DNA of 64,000 bases from assembly GCA_002420005.1 (NCBI GenBank), contig DIHE01000054.1:12420-76419 (forward strand), in the 5' to 3' direction. The notes beneath the pieces were generated by a model. The model did not search any database. It saw nothing but the letters and a program-made list of their open reading frames with translations, and had not been told where the DNA came from. The position numbers were made by a program, and so were the translations under genes. Source of the stretch: Holophagales bacterium UBA5704 (GTDB lineage: Bacteria; Acidobacteriota; Thermoanaerobaculia; Multivoradales; UBA5704). This document shows, one piece after another, positions 15,461-23,036 of the stretch; position 1 is the stretch's first letter; every line of letters starts with the position of its first letter.

Positions 15461-16603
15461 TCAGCGGTCTTTGGGTGGACACGGGGAGGCCGCCGAGGGT
15501 TCTTCGGTCTCGCGGTTCTCCTTGGCCTCTTCGAGGTATCTCCGGAACCGGCGATTCCTCCTGTCTTTCTGGATTTCTCCCTGGACGCCGGACTCCCGGA
15601 AGGCCCGATAGGCCTCTCCCCACCGGCCTTGTCTGTAGAGTGCGAGCCCCAGGTGGTAGACCGGCAGGTAGGTCGTGTAACGCATTCCCTGCAAGTGGAC
15701 GCTTCCCCCTTCCAGAGGCTGATCCTCGATGGCCTTGCGCATCAGATCCTCGGCCTCGCACCAGTTCGAGAGGCTGATCGCCCGGATGCCCGTCTTGTAG
15801 GTGCTGTGGGCGCTCCGGGTCTTCTCAAGCTCCTCTTGATTTCCCCAGCAGGAAGCGGGAAGTTTCTTGCTGAACGCTTCTCTGACCTGATCGATAGGCA
15901 CCGCCTGCCCGATCCGCCTGCTTTCGTCGGCAGGGTCCTTGATGAACTGAATGTTGATGCCGAGCAGGCCGCCGGCTTTATCGAAGAGGGGGCCTCCGGA
16001 GAAACCTTCTTCCAGCTGCGCAGAATGATTGAGGAAGTCGCCGTCCCGCCGTAGGATGGCGCCTTTGCGTTCGACCCATTCCTTCTCCCCTTTGCGTGTC
16101 TCCTTCGCGTAGCCGATCGCCCGGACCTCCCAGTCGGCCGTGTTGAGGGTGACCGCGGTCGGCAGCTGCCCCGGCGTGGCATGCGGGAGCTCCTTTCGCA
16201 TGTCGAGAGTGAGGAGCAACAGATCCTTTTCGGGAACGGGATAAGGCTCGAAGCGCGGTTGCTTCCGGTCGAGGTCGCCCTGGGTTTCCACCACCGGCTC
16301 GGCCACCTGAAAGAAGCGAGCTTCGGTTTGAATCACGTTGCTGCGGCTTCCCCGGATTGCGCCGGGTTGGCGTTCATAGATCACGTGATAGGCGGTGACG
16401 ATGTAGACGAAGTCGTCCTGGCTGCAGAGGACAACGCCCGAGCCGAATTCCGGCGCGTCCTCTCCTTCCCGTTGGACCTGGATCTGGACCGTGAGCTTCT
16501 TGAGCCAGGCGCCCTCGTCCGCCAGGCCCGGCCTGGCTGCCACGAGACCGGCGAGCGCCAGGCAGGTGATCCCGAGTGCGCGCGAGCGATCCTTGCGGAA
16601 CAT
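15461..16603 (-). CDS. Exported trypsin-like serine protease with helical C-terminus
   Basis: The product is 380 aa from the ATG at 16603; AAAGAGGAG lies just upstream. A signal peptide ends near residue 28 (PGLA, then DE). The catalytic triad is intact: IVTAYHVI (His73), PEKDLLLLTL (Asp127), EEGFSGGPLF (Ser202). The domain arrangement is close to HtrA/V8-type proteases, without a PDZ domain. Residues from about 265 are helical with TPR-like pairs (LGLALYRQGRWGEAYRAFRES). It should act in the periplasm or outside. It lies between an unknown membrane protein and the outer-membrane barrel in one minus-strand cluster that begins with the nSTAND ATPase. Confidence 0.88.
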   Translation of the reverse strand: MFRKDRSRALGITCLALAGLVAARPGLADEGAWLKKLTVQIQVQREGEDAPEFGSGVVLCSQDDFVYIVTAYHVIYERQPGAIRGSRSNVIQTEARFFQVAEPVVETQGDLDRKQPRFEPYPVPEKDLLLLTLDMRKELPHATPGQLPTAVTLNTADWEVRAIGYAKETRKGEKEWVERKGAILRRDGDFLNHSAQLEEGFSGGPLFDKAGGLLGINIQFIKDPADESRRIGQAVPIDQVREAFSKKLPASCWGNQEELEKTRSAHSTYKTGIRAISLSNWCEAEDLMRKAIEDQPLEGGSVHLQGMRYTTYLPVYHLGLALYRQGRWGEAYRAFRESGVQGEIQKDRRNRRFRRYLEEAKENRETEEPSAASPCPPKDR

Positions 16604-16623
16604 GGTGTTCTCCTCTTTGCAGA

Positions 16624-17838
16624 TCATTCCTTGAACCCTCCGAACAGCTTGAGCAGCGCGAGGCTCGTCCCGAGGACCGAGGCCAGAATTCCGTAGATGA
16701 GCTTGCGCAGCTCGTGGGTGTAGAGCCACCGGAACAGGTTGGGCAACAGCTCGGTGTGGAGGTCCGCGGTGGGACCCATTGCGAGATGGGCGACCTTGCC
16801 CCGCACGGCGATCTCCAATCGGCCGCTGGTGAGGGAGCAGGAGGTGAGGGTCAGAGGCTCTCGCGCGTCCAGGGAGAGCAGGGCGCCCGGGGCGACCTCG
16901 ACCGTCTCTCTCTCGCCGAGAGGGAAACGGATGCGGCCTCCGAGAACATAGCTTTCCGGCTCGACGGGGTCAGGTCGGAAGAGCTGGAGATCCGACATCT
17001 TCAGGGAGGGGTGAAGGAGGGTTTGCATTGCGCCGGGCTGCGGCTCGAGCAGGATGAGGCGGTTCTCGAAAGCCAGAGTCCGGAGCTCGGTCGAGGAGAA
17101 GGAGAGGCTCCGCGGAGAGGCTTCGTCGCCGGTGGCGAGGTCGACGACGCGCAAGAGGGTCGAGGGGCCTCGGTCAGGAAGTAGAAAGAGACCGATTTCG
17201 GCCCGCCGCGAGCCGCCGTGGAGCTCGAGGACGGGGGAGTCTGCGGAGACGTCTTCGCTGCCCCGGTCGATGGTGACCGCAGCGGCGGCGGCGCGGACTT
17301 CCACGTTGCGCAGCTCGAGGCGCATTTCCGGTTGGGCGGGGATCGTGCCGCTCCAACTGTCGGCTTTCGTCCCGCCCAGCGTGAGCTTGACCACGGCGCC
17401 ACCGGAGCGGCGATCCCGGCCGGCAGGCAGGATGGTGACGCGCGTAGGACGGAAGAGGCGGAGGCCGGCTTCCAGCGGGGCGCCGGCTTCGAAGCAGATG
17501 GCGCCGCCCACCTGGGGACGGAGGTCGACGGAGCCCCGCTCTTCGAGAAGGGCGCTGAGCCGATCGGCCTCTCGCACGTCGATCTTGCGCAGCCGGAGCG
17601 CGGGATCGAGCAGGTCGACCCGGGTCCGGGCCGGCACATCGCCGGCCGTCTTGCGCGAACGGGCATCGGCCGGCGGCAGGACCGTCAGCTCGGCGCCGCT
17701 CAGGGACAGGTCCAGCTCGACGAGAGTCGCGCGGGTCTGGAAGATCATCACGGCGATCACCACCAGGGTGATGACGGTGATCGCCGAGAGGACCAGGAAG
17801 AGCCGCCTCCGGTAGCGGAGATCAGTTGAAGTTGCCAT
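16624..17838 (-). CDS. Membrane-anchored protein of unknown function (404 aa)
   Basis: The ATG at 17838 lies inside the end of the upstream gene (17-bp overlap). An N-terminal hydrophobic helix spans about residues 12-33 (RRLFLVLSAITVITLVVIAV), and a second hydrophobic helix lies close to the C-terminus (IYGILASVLGTSLALLKLF). The roughly 330 residues between them are beta-rich, with no Cys motif or catalytic signature that I recognise. The likely topology is a large periplasmic domain held by two membrane helices. It is tightly placed between an exported protein and the trypsin-like protease, so it may hold or present parts of that system at the inner membrane. Confidence 0.75.
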   Translation of the reverse strand: MATSTDLRYRRRLFLVLSAITVITLVVIAVMIFQTRATLVELDLSLSGAELTVLPPADARSRKTAGDVPARTRVDLLDPALRLRKIDVREADRLSALLEERGSVDLRPQVGGAICFEAGAPLEAGLRLFRPTRVTILPAGRDRRSGGAVVKLTLGGTKADSWSGTIPAQPEMRLELRNVEVRAAAAAVTIDRGSEDVSADSPVLELHGGSRRAEIGLFLLPDRGPSTLLRVVDLATGDEASPRSLSFSSTELRTLAFENRLILLEPQPGAMQTLLHPSLKMSDLQLFRPDPVEPESYVLGGRIRFPLGERETVEVAPGALLSLDAREPLTLTSCSLTSGRLEIAVRGKVAHLAMGPTADLHTELLPNLFRWLYTHELRKLIYGILASVLGTSLALLKLFGGFKE

Positions 17839-18553
17839 AGTGCTCAAAGCTGTAGCTTTCGCTGATCGGGCGGATGGTTTCGGCGAGCATGTCGCCGCGC
17901 AGCTTGAGGACGTAGCGGCCGGGCGGGACGGGCTGTTTTTTGTCGTCGAGGCCGTCCCATTCAATCGGCAGCATGCCGCCGAGCTCTTCGACGTAAGGGA
18001 ACTTGCGGATCGGTACGAGGCCGCCGGCCTCCTGGCGTAAGAGGGTGCAGGTCACATCCAGGCCGGCGCCGCTGCGGAACAGGAAGATGTAGCGCCCTCC
18101 AGGCTCCGGCCGGGCGCCGCTCGAAAGAAAGACGGGGTAGTAGACGGTCTCCTCGCGGTTGCTGACCCGGGAGAGGAAAGACGCCGGATCGAGCCGCAGG
18201 GGGTCGACCGCCGCGGCGCGTGGCCAGGCGAACTCCTGAAGGCCGGCCGGATAGGTTTTCTTCTTGGGGAGCATGAAATAGTTATGGTTCGGTTCCCGCA
18301 CCTCGATGAGCGGTGTCTCGGAGGCGGGGAGCCAGAAGTAGAGATGGAGCTTGTCGGACGGCTTGAGGCTGCCGCGGGGAGATCTGTAGTGGACGCCCAG
18401 CAGCTCCAGGCTGCCACCGGAGACCTTCCATTGGGTGACGCGGCCCTCCTCGCGGTCGCCGCGGTCGGTGTAGAGGCAGTTTGTGCAGTCTTGCGCCTCG
18501 GCGGCCAGGGCCAGCAGCGCGAGGAGCGCCGGAATCACCCGGATCGGTTTCAT
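17822..18553 (-). CDS. Exported protein with FlgD-like beta-sandwich end (243 aa)
   Basis: The signal peptide (MKPIRVIPALLALLALAAEA) ends near residue 20, followed by a CTNC pair. The last 60 residues hold a pattern like FlgD/T9SS-type Ig-like modules: IEWDGLDDKKQPVPPGRYVLKLRG. The centre is beta-rich with many aromatics. No catalytic site is visible. AAAGGAGAG precedes the ATG. It starts 48 nt after the stop of the nSTAND-WD40 gene and overlaps the next gene, so it is the second member of the same cluster. Its probable location is periplasm or cell surface. Confidence 0.75.
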   Translation of the reverse strand: MKPIRVIPALLALLALAAEAQDCTNCLYTDRGDREEGRVTQWKVSGGSLELLGVHYRSPRGSLKPSDKLHLYFWLPASETPLIEVREPNHNYFMLPKKKTYPAGLQEFAWPRAAAVDPLRLDPASFLSRVSNREETVYYPVFLSSGARPEPGGRYIFLFRSGAGLDVTCTLLRQEAGGLVPIRKFPYVEELGGMLPIEWDGLDDKKQPVPPGRYVLKLRGDMLAETIRPISESYSFEHYGNFN

Positions 18554-18601
18554 GATCGCTCTCCTTTCTCGGAGGACAGGTCCGGTCTGCAGGATTTCGG
18601 G

Positions 18602-21577
18602 TTAGCGGCCGGCACAAGCCGGCACCGACGCGACGTCCGGCAGGAAGGTCCGCCGCTCCTCAGGCGTCAGGTTGCGCCGGGCGAGCCGGCACGCCCGCTC
18701 GCGCCAGGAGGCGGGATCGACGTCCCAGCGGATGAGGGTGCCTTTGCGGTCGGCGGAGACGAGGGTCCGGCCTCCGGCTTCGAAGGTGAGCCCGACGATC
18801 TCTTCGGCATGGCCGGTGAAGGGGCCGGCCACCAACTCGCCGGTGGCCGCGTCCCACAGGAAGACGCGGTGATCACGATCCGCGGTGGCGAGCCGGCCGC
18901 CGTCGGGGGACCAGGCGCGGGCGGTGGTCCGGTGGACGGGCAGGCCGGGTGGAGGCGGAGGATCGGCGCGCGGCGTGCCCTCGGCCCGGCGGCGCCAGAG
19001 GGCGAGGGCGGCCGGACGGAGCCGGCTGCGCCGGCCCAGGGGCACGGAGGGCTCCGCGCTCCAGAGGGCGATCGTCGATCCATGGCCGGTGGCGAGGATC
19101 CCGCCGCCCGGCGCGAAGGCGAGGCTGATCAGGTCGCCGGCCGGACCCCGGAGGAGAGGCCCCGCGGGCCGCTTCGTCTCGAGGTCCCAGAGAGCGACCT
19201 CTCCCCGATGGCCTCCCACCGCGAGCAGCCGGCCGTCCCGGCTGAAGGAGACGCTCCGGGGCAGACCCTCCACGAGATGGAGGGGCCAGCCCTGCTGGGC
19301 GCCGTCGGCTGCATTCCACAGGATCACGGACCCGTCGTGGCTCGCGGAGGCGAGCAACCGGCCGTCCGGATGGAAGGCCACGCTGTAGATCCCCTCGGCA
19401 TGCCTTTCCCGGTCGTCTCCCCAGAGGAGGCGTCCGGATCGCGCCTCCCAGAGGTAGAGCTTCTTGTCCATGGAGGCGGCGGCAAGGTGCTTGCCGTCCG
19501 GGCTCCAGGCGAGGGCGGGAACCCAGTCGTCGGGACCCCGCAGAGGGGGGCCGACCGGTGCTCCGGTGGCCACGTCCCAACGTCGCACTTCGTCCTTCGA
19601 GGTCGTGGCGGCAAGGGTGCGGCCATCCGGGCTGAAAGCGAGTGCCCAGCCGACGAGGTCGGACGCTTTGTCCGTGTCGAGGGCCAGCCGCCGCGGTGGC
19701 AGGGAGGGGGTGGCCCGGTCCCAGAGCTGCAAGAAGGCCTGCTCTCCGGCGGCGGCGAGCCGGCGTCCGTCGGGGCTCCAGGCGACGCTCCACAGGCGGC
19801 CGCCGGAGACGCGGAGTGGCGCAGCGGCGGTCTGCTGTCCCCGCATGTCCCAGAGCTGGACGGTCCCGTCGTCCAGGGCCGCCGCGAGGAGGTGGCCCTC
19901 CGGATGGAAGGCGAGGCTGAGCACCCGCCCCCGGGAGTGGCGCAGGAGCGCGGTCAGCGAGGGGCTGGCGGTGAGGGCCTCGAACAGGGCATGGCGTGTC
20001 TGCGATGTGCCGCCGAGGTGGTCGGCCTCGGCCGCCAGGAGCACCGCGAGATCCAGGTTGTCCTGCAAGGCGAGGCGGGCCTGGGCGACAAGGCCGTGCA
20101 CCAGGGCCTCCCGGCGGGCCTTGTGCTGTCCACGGACGGCGAAGAGGATGGCCACGAGGCCGAGCACCAGGAGCACGGCCGCGGCTGCGGCCAGCCGCCG
20201 GGTCCGTCCATGGCTCCGCTCTCGCCGGCAGGCGGCGAGGAAGTCTCCCTCCCCGGGCGACAGCTCGGCAGCATGCGCCGCGGCCCAGAGCTCCGCCTCG
20301 GCCAGCGGCCCGCCGGTGAGGAGCCCGCCGGCCGGCCGGCCCGCCCGCTCCCAGGCGTCGGCCGTACGCTCCAGGGCTGAGAGATTCTCTTCCTCCCAGG
20401 CTTTGTTGTCCTGCAGCACCGGCTCGATGAGACGGTCGTGCGCGAGCTCCAGCCAGAGCGCGCCACGCCGGCGCTCGGCGCGCACGAGGTGGGCCTCGAT
20501 CAGGGAGTGGAGGGCGCGGTCGTCGAGCCCCTGGGTGGCGCCGGCTTCGAGGAGCGCCTGTCCGCGGAGCCCTCCGGAGGTGATGAGCTGGCGGCCGACC
20601 CAGCGCCGCACCGACCGCTCGGGAATTCCGGCCGCCGCCGCAGCCTTCGCGGCCTCGTCGGCCCAGTAGTCCGCCAAAGCCCGGTCGACGCTCTTCAGAG
20701 CCTCAAGGTCTGCCAGGCCGATCTCCGCGGACCCCGGAGGACGACGCTCCCAGAGCATCCGGCAGACCACCTGGAGCTGCACCGGGTCCACGTGCGGGCC
20801 GGGGACCTCCTCGCGCAGGCCGTCGATCCCCTGTACGCGCAGGCGCCGCAGATCATCCACCAGGCGGCCGGCGGCTTCCGGGAGGAAGGCGACGTGCGCC
20901 GTCTGCGCCGGCCCGGTCACCGCACGCAGAGCTTCGTCCCGGCCGAGGAGCTCGAGGCGGAAGCGGGTGCGCAGCCGGTCGGGAAGGAGGTCGAGCCAGG
21001 GATCGAGATGGGCCAGCCAGTCTTCGCGCAGCGCCAGGATCAGCGTCACCTCCGGGTGTGCGTCGAGAGCCTCCCGGAGCTGCTGGAAGAAAGCCTTGCG
21101 TTCCGCGAATCGGTGGGGGGCGAAGGAGAAGATCTCCTCGCCCTGATCGAGGGACAGGAAGAAGACCGCGGGCCGTTCGTCCGGCCGGGAGGCGGCACAG
21201 AGCGCCGCCGTCGCGCGGGCGAGCCCCTCCCGCAGGGAGAGGTGCGCCAGCTCTGCGGGTGTGCCCCCTTCGCCGGCCAGACACCCGAGGAAATTGAAGA
21301 CATAGAGGTTGGCGACCGCGAGATCGGCCGGCGGCTCGCCGCTCACCCGGACGACAGGGAGGCAGGCGGCGCCAGGGATCTCGCGCAGCGCGGGCAGGAG
21401 CCCGGCCTGGAGGAGCGATGTCTTGCCGGCGCCGGACGGGGCATAGAGCAGAACCGCCCGCCGGGAGACCGCGAGAGCCCGCAGCTCCCGGATCTCCCGG
21501 CTGCGGCCGAAGAAGCCGCCGCGATCCGCTTCATGGAAGGCCCGGGGGCCGACGTAGGGGTTGCCGGTGATCTGCAC
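18602..21577 (-). CDS. nSTAND1 NTPase fused to WD40 beta-propellers
   Basis: The product is 991 aa if it starts at the GTG at 21577; the open frame continues upstream, but protein-like sequence begins at QITGNPYVGPRAFHEADRG, a typical nSTAND1 opening (NPYVGPRxF). FFGRSREIREL precedes the Walker A APSGAGKTSLL (residues 46-56) and the Walker B-like FFLSLDQGEE (about 139-148). A winged-helix-like region follows, then a hydrophobic segment near 457-480 (AAAAVLLVLGLVAILFAV). From about 540 to the end there are 10 or more WD40 repeats (for example LAWSPDGKHLAAASMDKKLYLW). Such STAND proteins sense ligands through the repeats and switch by nucleotide exchange. It heads a cluster of envelope proteins and proteases, and is divergent from the ECF sigma operon. 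Confidence 0.88.
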   Translation of the reverse strand: MQITGNPYVGPRAFHEADRGGFFGRSREIRELRALAVSRRAVLLYAPSGAGKTSLLQAGLLPALREIPGAACLPVVRVSGEPPADLAVANLYVFNFLGCLAGEGGTPAELAHLSLREGLARATAALCAASRPDERPAVFFLSLDQGEEIFSFAPHRFAERKAFFQQLREALDAHPEVTLILALREDWLAHLDPWLDLLPDRLRTRFRLELLGRDEALRAVTGPAQTAHVAFLPEAAGRLVDDLRRLRVQGIDGLREEVPGPHVDPVQLQVVCRMLWERRPPGSAEIGLADLEALKSVDRALADYWADEAAKAAAAAGIPERSVRRWVGRQLITSGGLRGQALLEAGATQGLDDRALHSLIEAHLVRAERRRGALWLELAHDRLIEPVLQDNKAWEEENLSALERTADAWERAGRPAGGLLTGGPLAEAELWAAAHAAELSPGEGDFLAACRRERSHGRTRRLAAAAAVLLVLGLVAILFAVRGQHKARREALVHGLVAQARLALQDNLDLAVLLAAEADHLGGTSQTRHALFEALTASPSLTALLRHSRGRVLSLAFHPEGHLLAAALDDGTVQLWDMRGQQTAAAPLRVSGGRLWSVAWSPDGRRLAAAGEQAFLQLWDRATPSLPPRRLALDTDKASDLVGWALAFSPDGRTLAATTSKDEVRRWDVATGAPVGPPLRGPDDWVPALAWSPDGKHLAAASMDKKLYLWEARSGRLLWGDDRERHAEGIYSVAFHPDGRLLASASHDGSVILWNAADGAQQGWPLHLVEGLPRSVSFSRDGRLLAVGGHRGEVALWDLETKRPAGPLLRGPAGDLISLAFAPGGGILATGHGSTIALWSAEPSVPLGRRSRLRPAALALWRRRAEGTPRADPPPPPGLPVHRTTARAWSPDGGRLATADRDHRVFLWDAATGELVAGPFTGHAEEIVGLTFEAGGRTLVSADRKGTLIRWDVDPASWRERACRLARRNLTPEERRTFLPDVASVPACAGR

Positions 21578-21631
21578 ACAAGGACAGATCCCGTGCCGAG
21601 CAACCCGGGTGAGCGCAACCTCCTCGGCGCC

Positions 21632-21659
21632 GTAACCGGACGCCGCCGTCGTCCGTCTG
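21632..21659 (+). promoter_or_regulatory. Predicted autoregulated ECF promoter
   Basis: GTAACC (21632-21637), then 17 nt, then GTCTG (21655-21659). The same two boxes with the same spacing precede the Spy-like gene at 12824. Transcription would begin around 21666, which favours the start codon at 21692 for the sigma gene. Confidence 0.6.
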
Positions 21660-21691
21660 TCCAGATGAAAGGGGAGCTTTTGGAGATCCTC

Positions 21692-22267
21692 ATGGCGACG
21701 TTCCTGGATACGATGGGGCGGGTCGAGATCATGGCAGAGGCCGCGAATTCCGAAGCCGCGTTGGTCCGCGCCAGCCGGGCGGGCGATCCCGACGCCTTTG
21801 CAGCGCTGGTGCGCCGGCATCAGGAGCGGGTGTTCCGCCTGGCCGGCCGCTTCTTCCGCCGGCGGGAAGAGGTGGAGGAGGTGGCGCAGGAGACCTTCCT
21901 CCGCGCCTGGTCCAAGCTGGGGACGTACCGGGCCGAGGCGCCTTTCGAGCACTGGCTGACCCGGCTCTGCCTGCGCTGCGCTTATGATCGGCTGCGCCAG
22001 GAGCGCCATGCCGCCGAGCCGCTCGACGCCGAGGCGGAGGCCTCCCTGGCGGCGCCGGCCGGCAGCCCGGACGCACGGATCGAGGTCGAACGGCTCCTCG
22101 CCCGGCTGCCGGCGGCGGATCGGTTCCTGCTCGTGCTGCTGGAAGGAGAGGGGTGGTCGGTGGCCGAGATCGCCGAGCGGCTGGGCTGGAGCCGGGTGAA
22201 CGTCAAAGTGCGCGCGCATCGCGCGCGCCGACGCTTGCGGCACGTCCTGGAGGAGGGCTGGACATGA
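21692..22267 (+). CDS. ECF sigma factor (RpoE-like)
   Basis: The product is 191 aa from the ATG at 21692 with TTGGAG upstream; an ATG at 21665 would lie at the predicted transcription start and is less likely. Region 2 is at about residues 30-95 (ALVRRHQERVFRLAGRFF, VAQETFLRAW). Region 4 is at about 130-190 (LPAADRFLLVLLEGEGWS, then AEIAERLGWSRVNVKVRAHRAR). Its stop overlaps the next ATG (ATGA), and that gene encodes a zinc-finger anti-sigma. It is divergent from the nSTAND gene. A predicted promoter with GTAACC-N17-GTCTG suggests that it activates its own operon. Confidence 0.92.
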   Translation: MATFLDTMGRVEIMAEAANSEAALVRASRAGDPDAFAALVRRHQERVFRLAGRFFRRREEVEEVAQETFLRAWSKLGTYRAEAPFEHWLTRLCLRCAYDRLRQERHAAEPLDAEAEASLAAPAGSPDARIEVERLLARLPAADRFLLVLLEGEGWSVAEIAERLGWSRVNVKVRAHRARRRLRHVLEEGWT

Positions 22268-22644
22268 AACACGGCAGCGTGCGCGACCGACTGACCCGGG
22301 GAGAGGCCGGCCCGGACGTGGCCCGTCATCTGGAGAGCTGCCCCGGGTGCGCGGCCTTCGCGCGCCGCCTGGAGACGGCGCGTGAAGTCTTTCGGACCAC
22401 GGAGGCGGGGATCGTGCCCGGCCCGGAGTTTGCGCGGCGCGTGGTGGCCCGCCTGCCGCAACCGGCCGAGGTCCTGGGCTGGGCGGCCCTGCGCGCCCTG
22501 CCCGCCGCCTTGGCGGTGGCGGTCGCCCTCCTTTGGCTGGGGATCTCGCAGCCCACGCCTCCGGAGTACCTCCTGGCCGCGGAGGCCAGCCCGGACCAGC
22601 TGCTGACCTGGGCCGTCCTGGCTCCGGGCGAGGCCGCTCCATGA
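22264..22644 (+). CDS. Membrane anti-sigma factor with zinc-finger motif
   Basis: The product is 126 aa. Near the N-terminus is His22-x3-Cys26-x2-Cys29 (RHLESCPGC), the zinc-binding signature of ZAS-type anti-sigma factors that hold ECF factors inactive. One membrane helix lies near 75-95 (ALPAALAVAVALLWLGI), with a short C-terminal tail outside. It overlaps the sigma gene by ATGA and the next gene by ATGA, so the three are made together. The expected role is to hold the ECF factor at the membrane until an envelope signal arrives. Confidence 0.85.
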   Translation: MKHGSVRDRLTRGEAGPDVARHLESCPGCAAFARRLETAREVFRTTEAGIVPGPEFARRVVARLPQPAEVLGWAALRALPAALAVAVALLWLGISQPTPPEYLLAAEASPDQLLTWAVLAPGEAAP

Positions 22645-23027
22645 AGCGCTCGACGGCGCTGGCCGCGGTGGCGGGGCTCTTCCTCGTCGGGGTGCTGGTG
22701 GGGATTCTGGGGACCCATCTCTTCTACCTGCGGCAGCTGCGCCAGCCCGGAGGGATGGCGACGCTCGGAAACCGCTTCCTGGCGGCCGGTCTCGACCGCC
22801 GGCTCGATCTCACCGCGGAGCAGCGGCGGCAGGTGGACGCGATCCTCGCCGACGCCGCCCGCGAGGCGCGGGAGGTCCGCCGCGAGATGATGCCGCGGGT
22901 CGTCGAGATCCTCGACCGCTCCCACCACCGCCTCTCCGCCGTTCTCACACCGGAGCAGCGGCAGGAGCTCGAGCGCTTCCGCCGGCAGCGCGGCGACCGC
23001 GTCCGCCGGCTCCTTCTGGGGCTGTAG
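22641..23027 (+). CDS. Spy/CpxP-like periplasmic stress sensor (membrane-anchored)
   Basis: The product is 128 aa. An N-terminal hydrophobic helix (residues 6-25) is followed by a helical domain with LTAEQ (57-61) and LTPEQ (102-106), the LTxxQ pair of the Spy/CpxP/CnrX (heavy-metal resistor) group. In such operons this third protein often senses metals or misfolded proteins and sets the state of the anti-sigma factor. Here it is coupled to the anti-sigma gene by ATGA. It ends 9 nt before the convergent SulP gene. Its distant paralogue at 12339 shares the predicted promoter. Confidence 0.82.
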   Translation: MKRSTALAAVAGLFLVGVLVGILGTHLFYLRQLRQPGGMATLGNRFLAAGLDRRLDLTAEQRRQVDAILADAAREAREVRREMMPRVVEILDRSHHRLSAVLTPEQRQELERFRRQRGDRVRRLLLGL

Positions 23028-23036
23028 AGGGATTCT

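Noticed and set aside
13992..15761. Longer N-terminus for the PorV/FadL-like protein
   Set aside because: The signal peptide and ribosome site place the start at the GTG at 15425; the upstream codons overlap the protease gene and are not protein-like.
21578..22642. Upstream extension of the nSTAND reading frame
   Set aside because: The frame stays open across the sigma and anti-sigma genes on the other strand but has no protein-like sequence; the nSTAND opening fixes the start near 21577.
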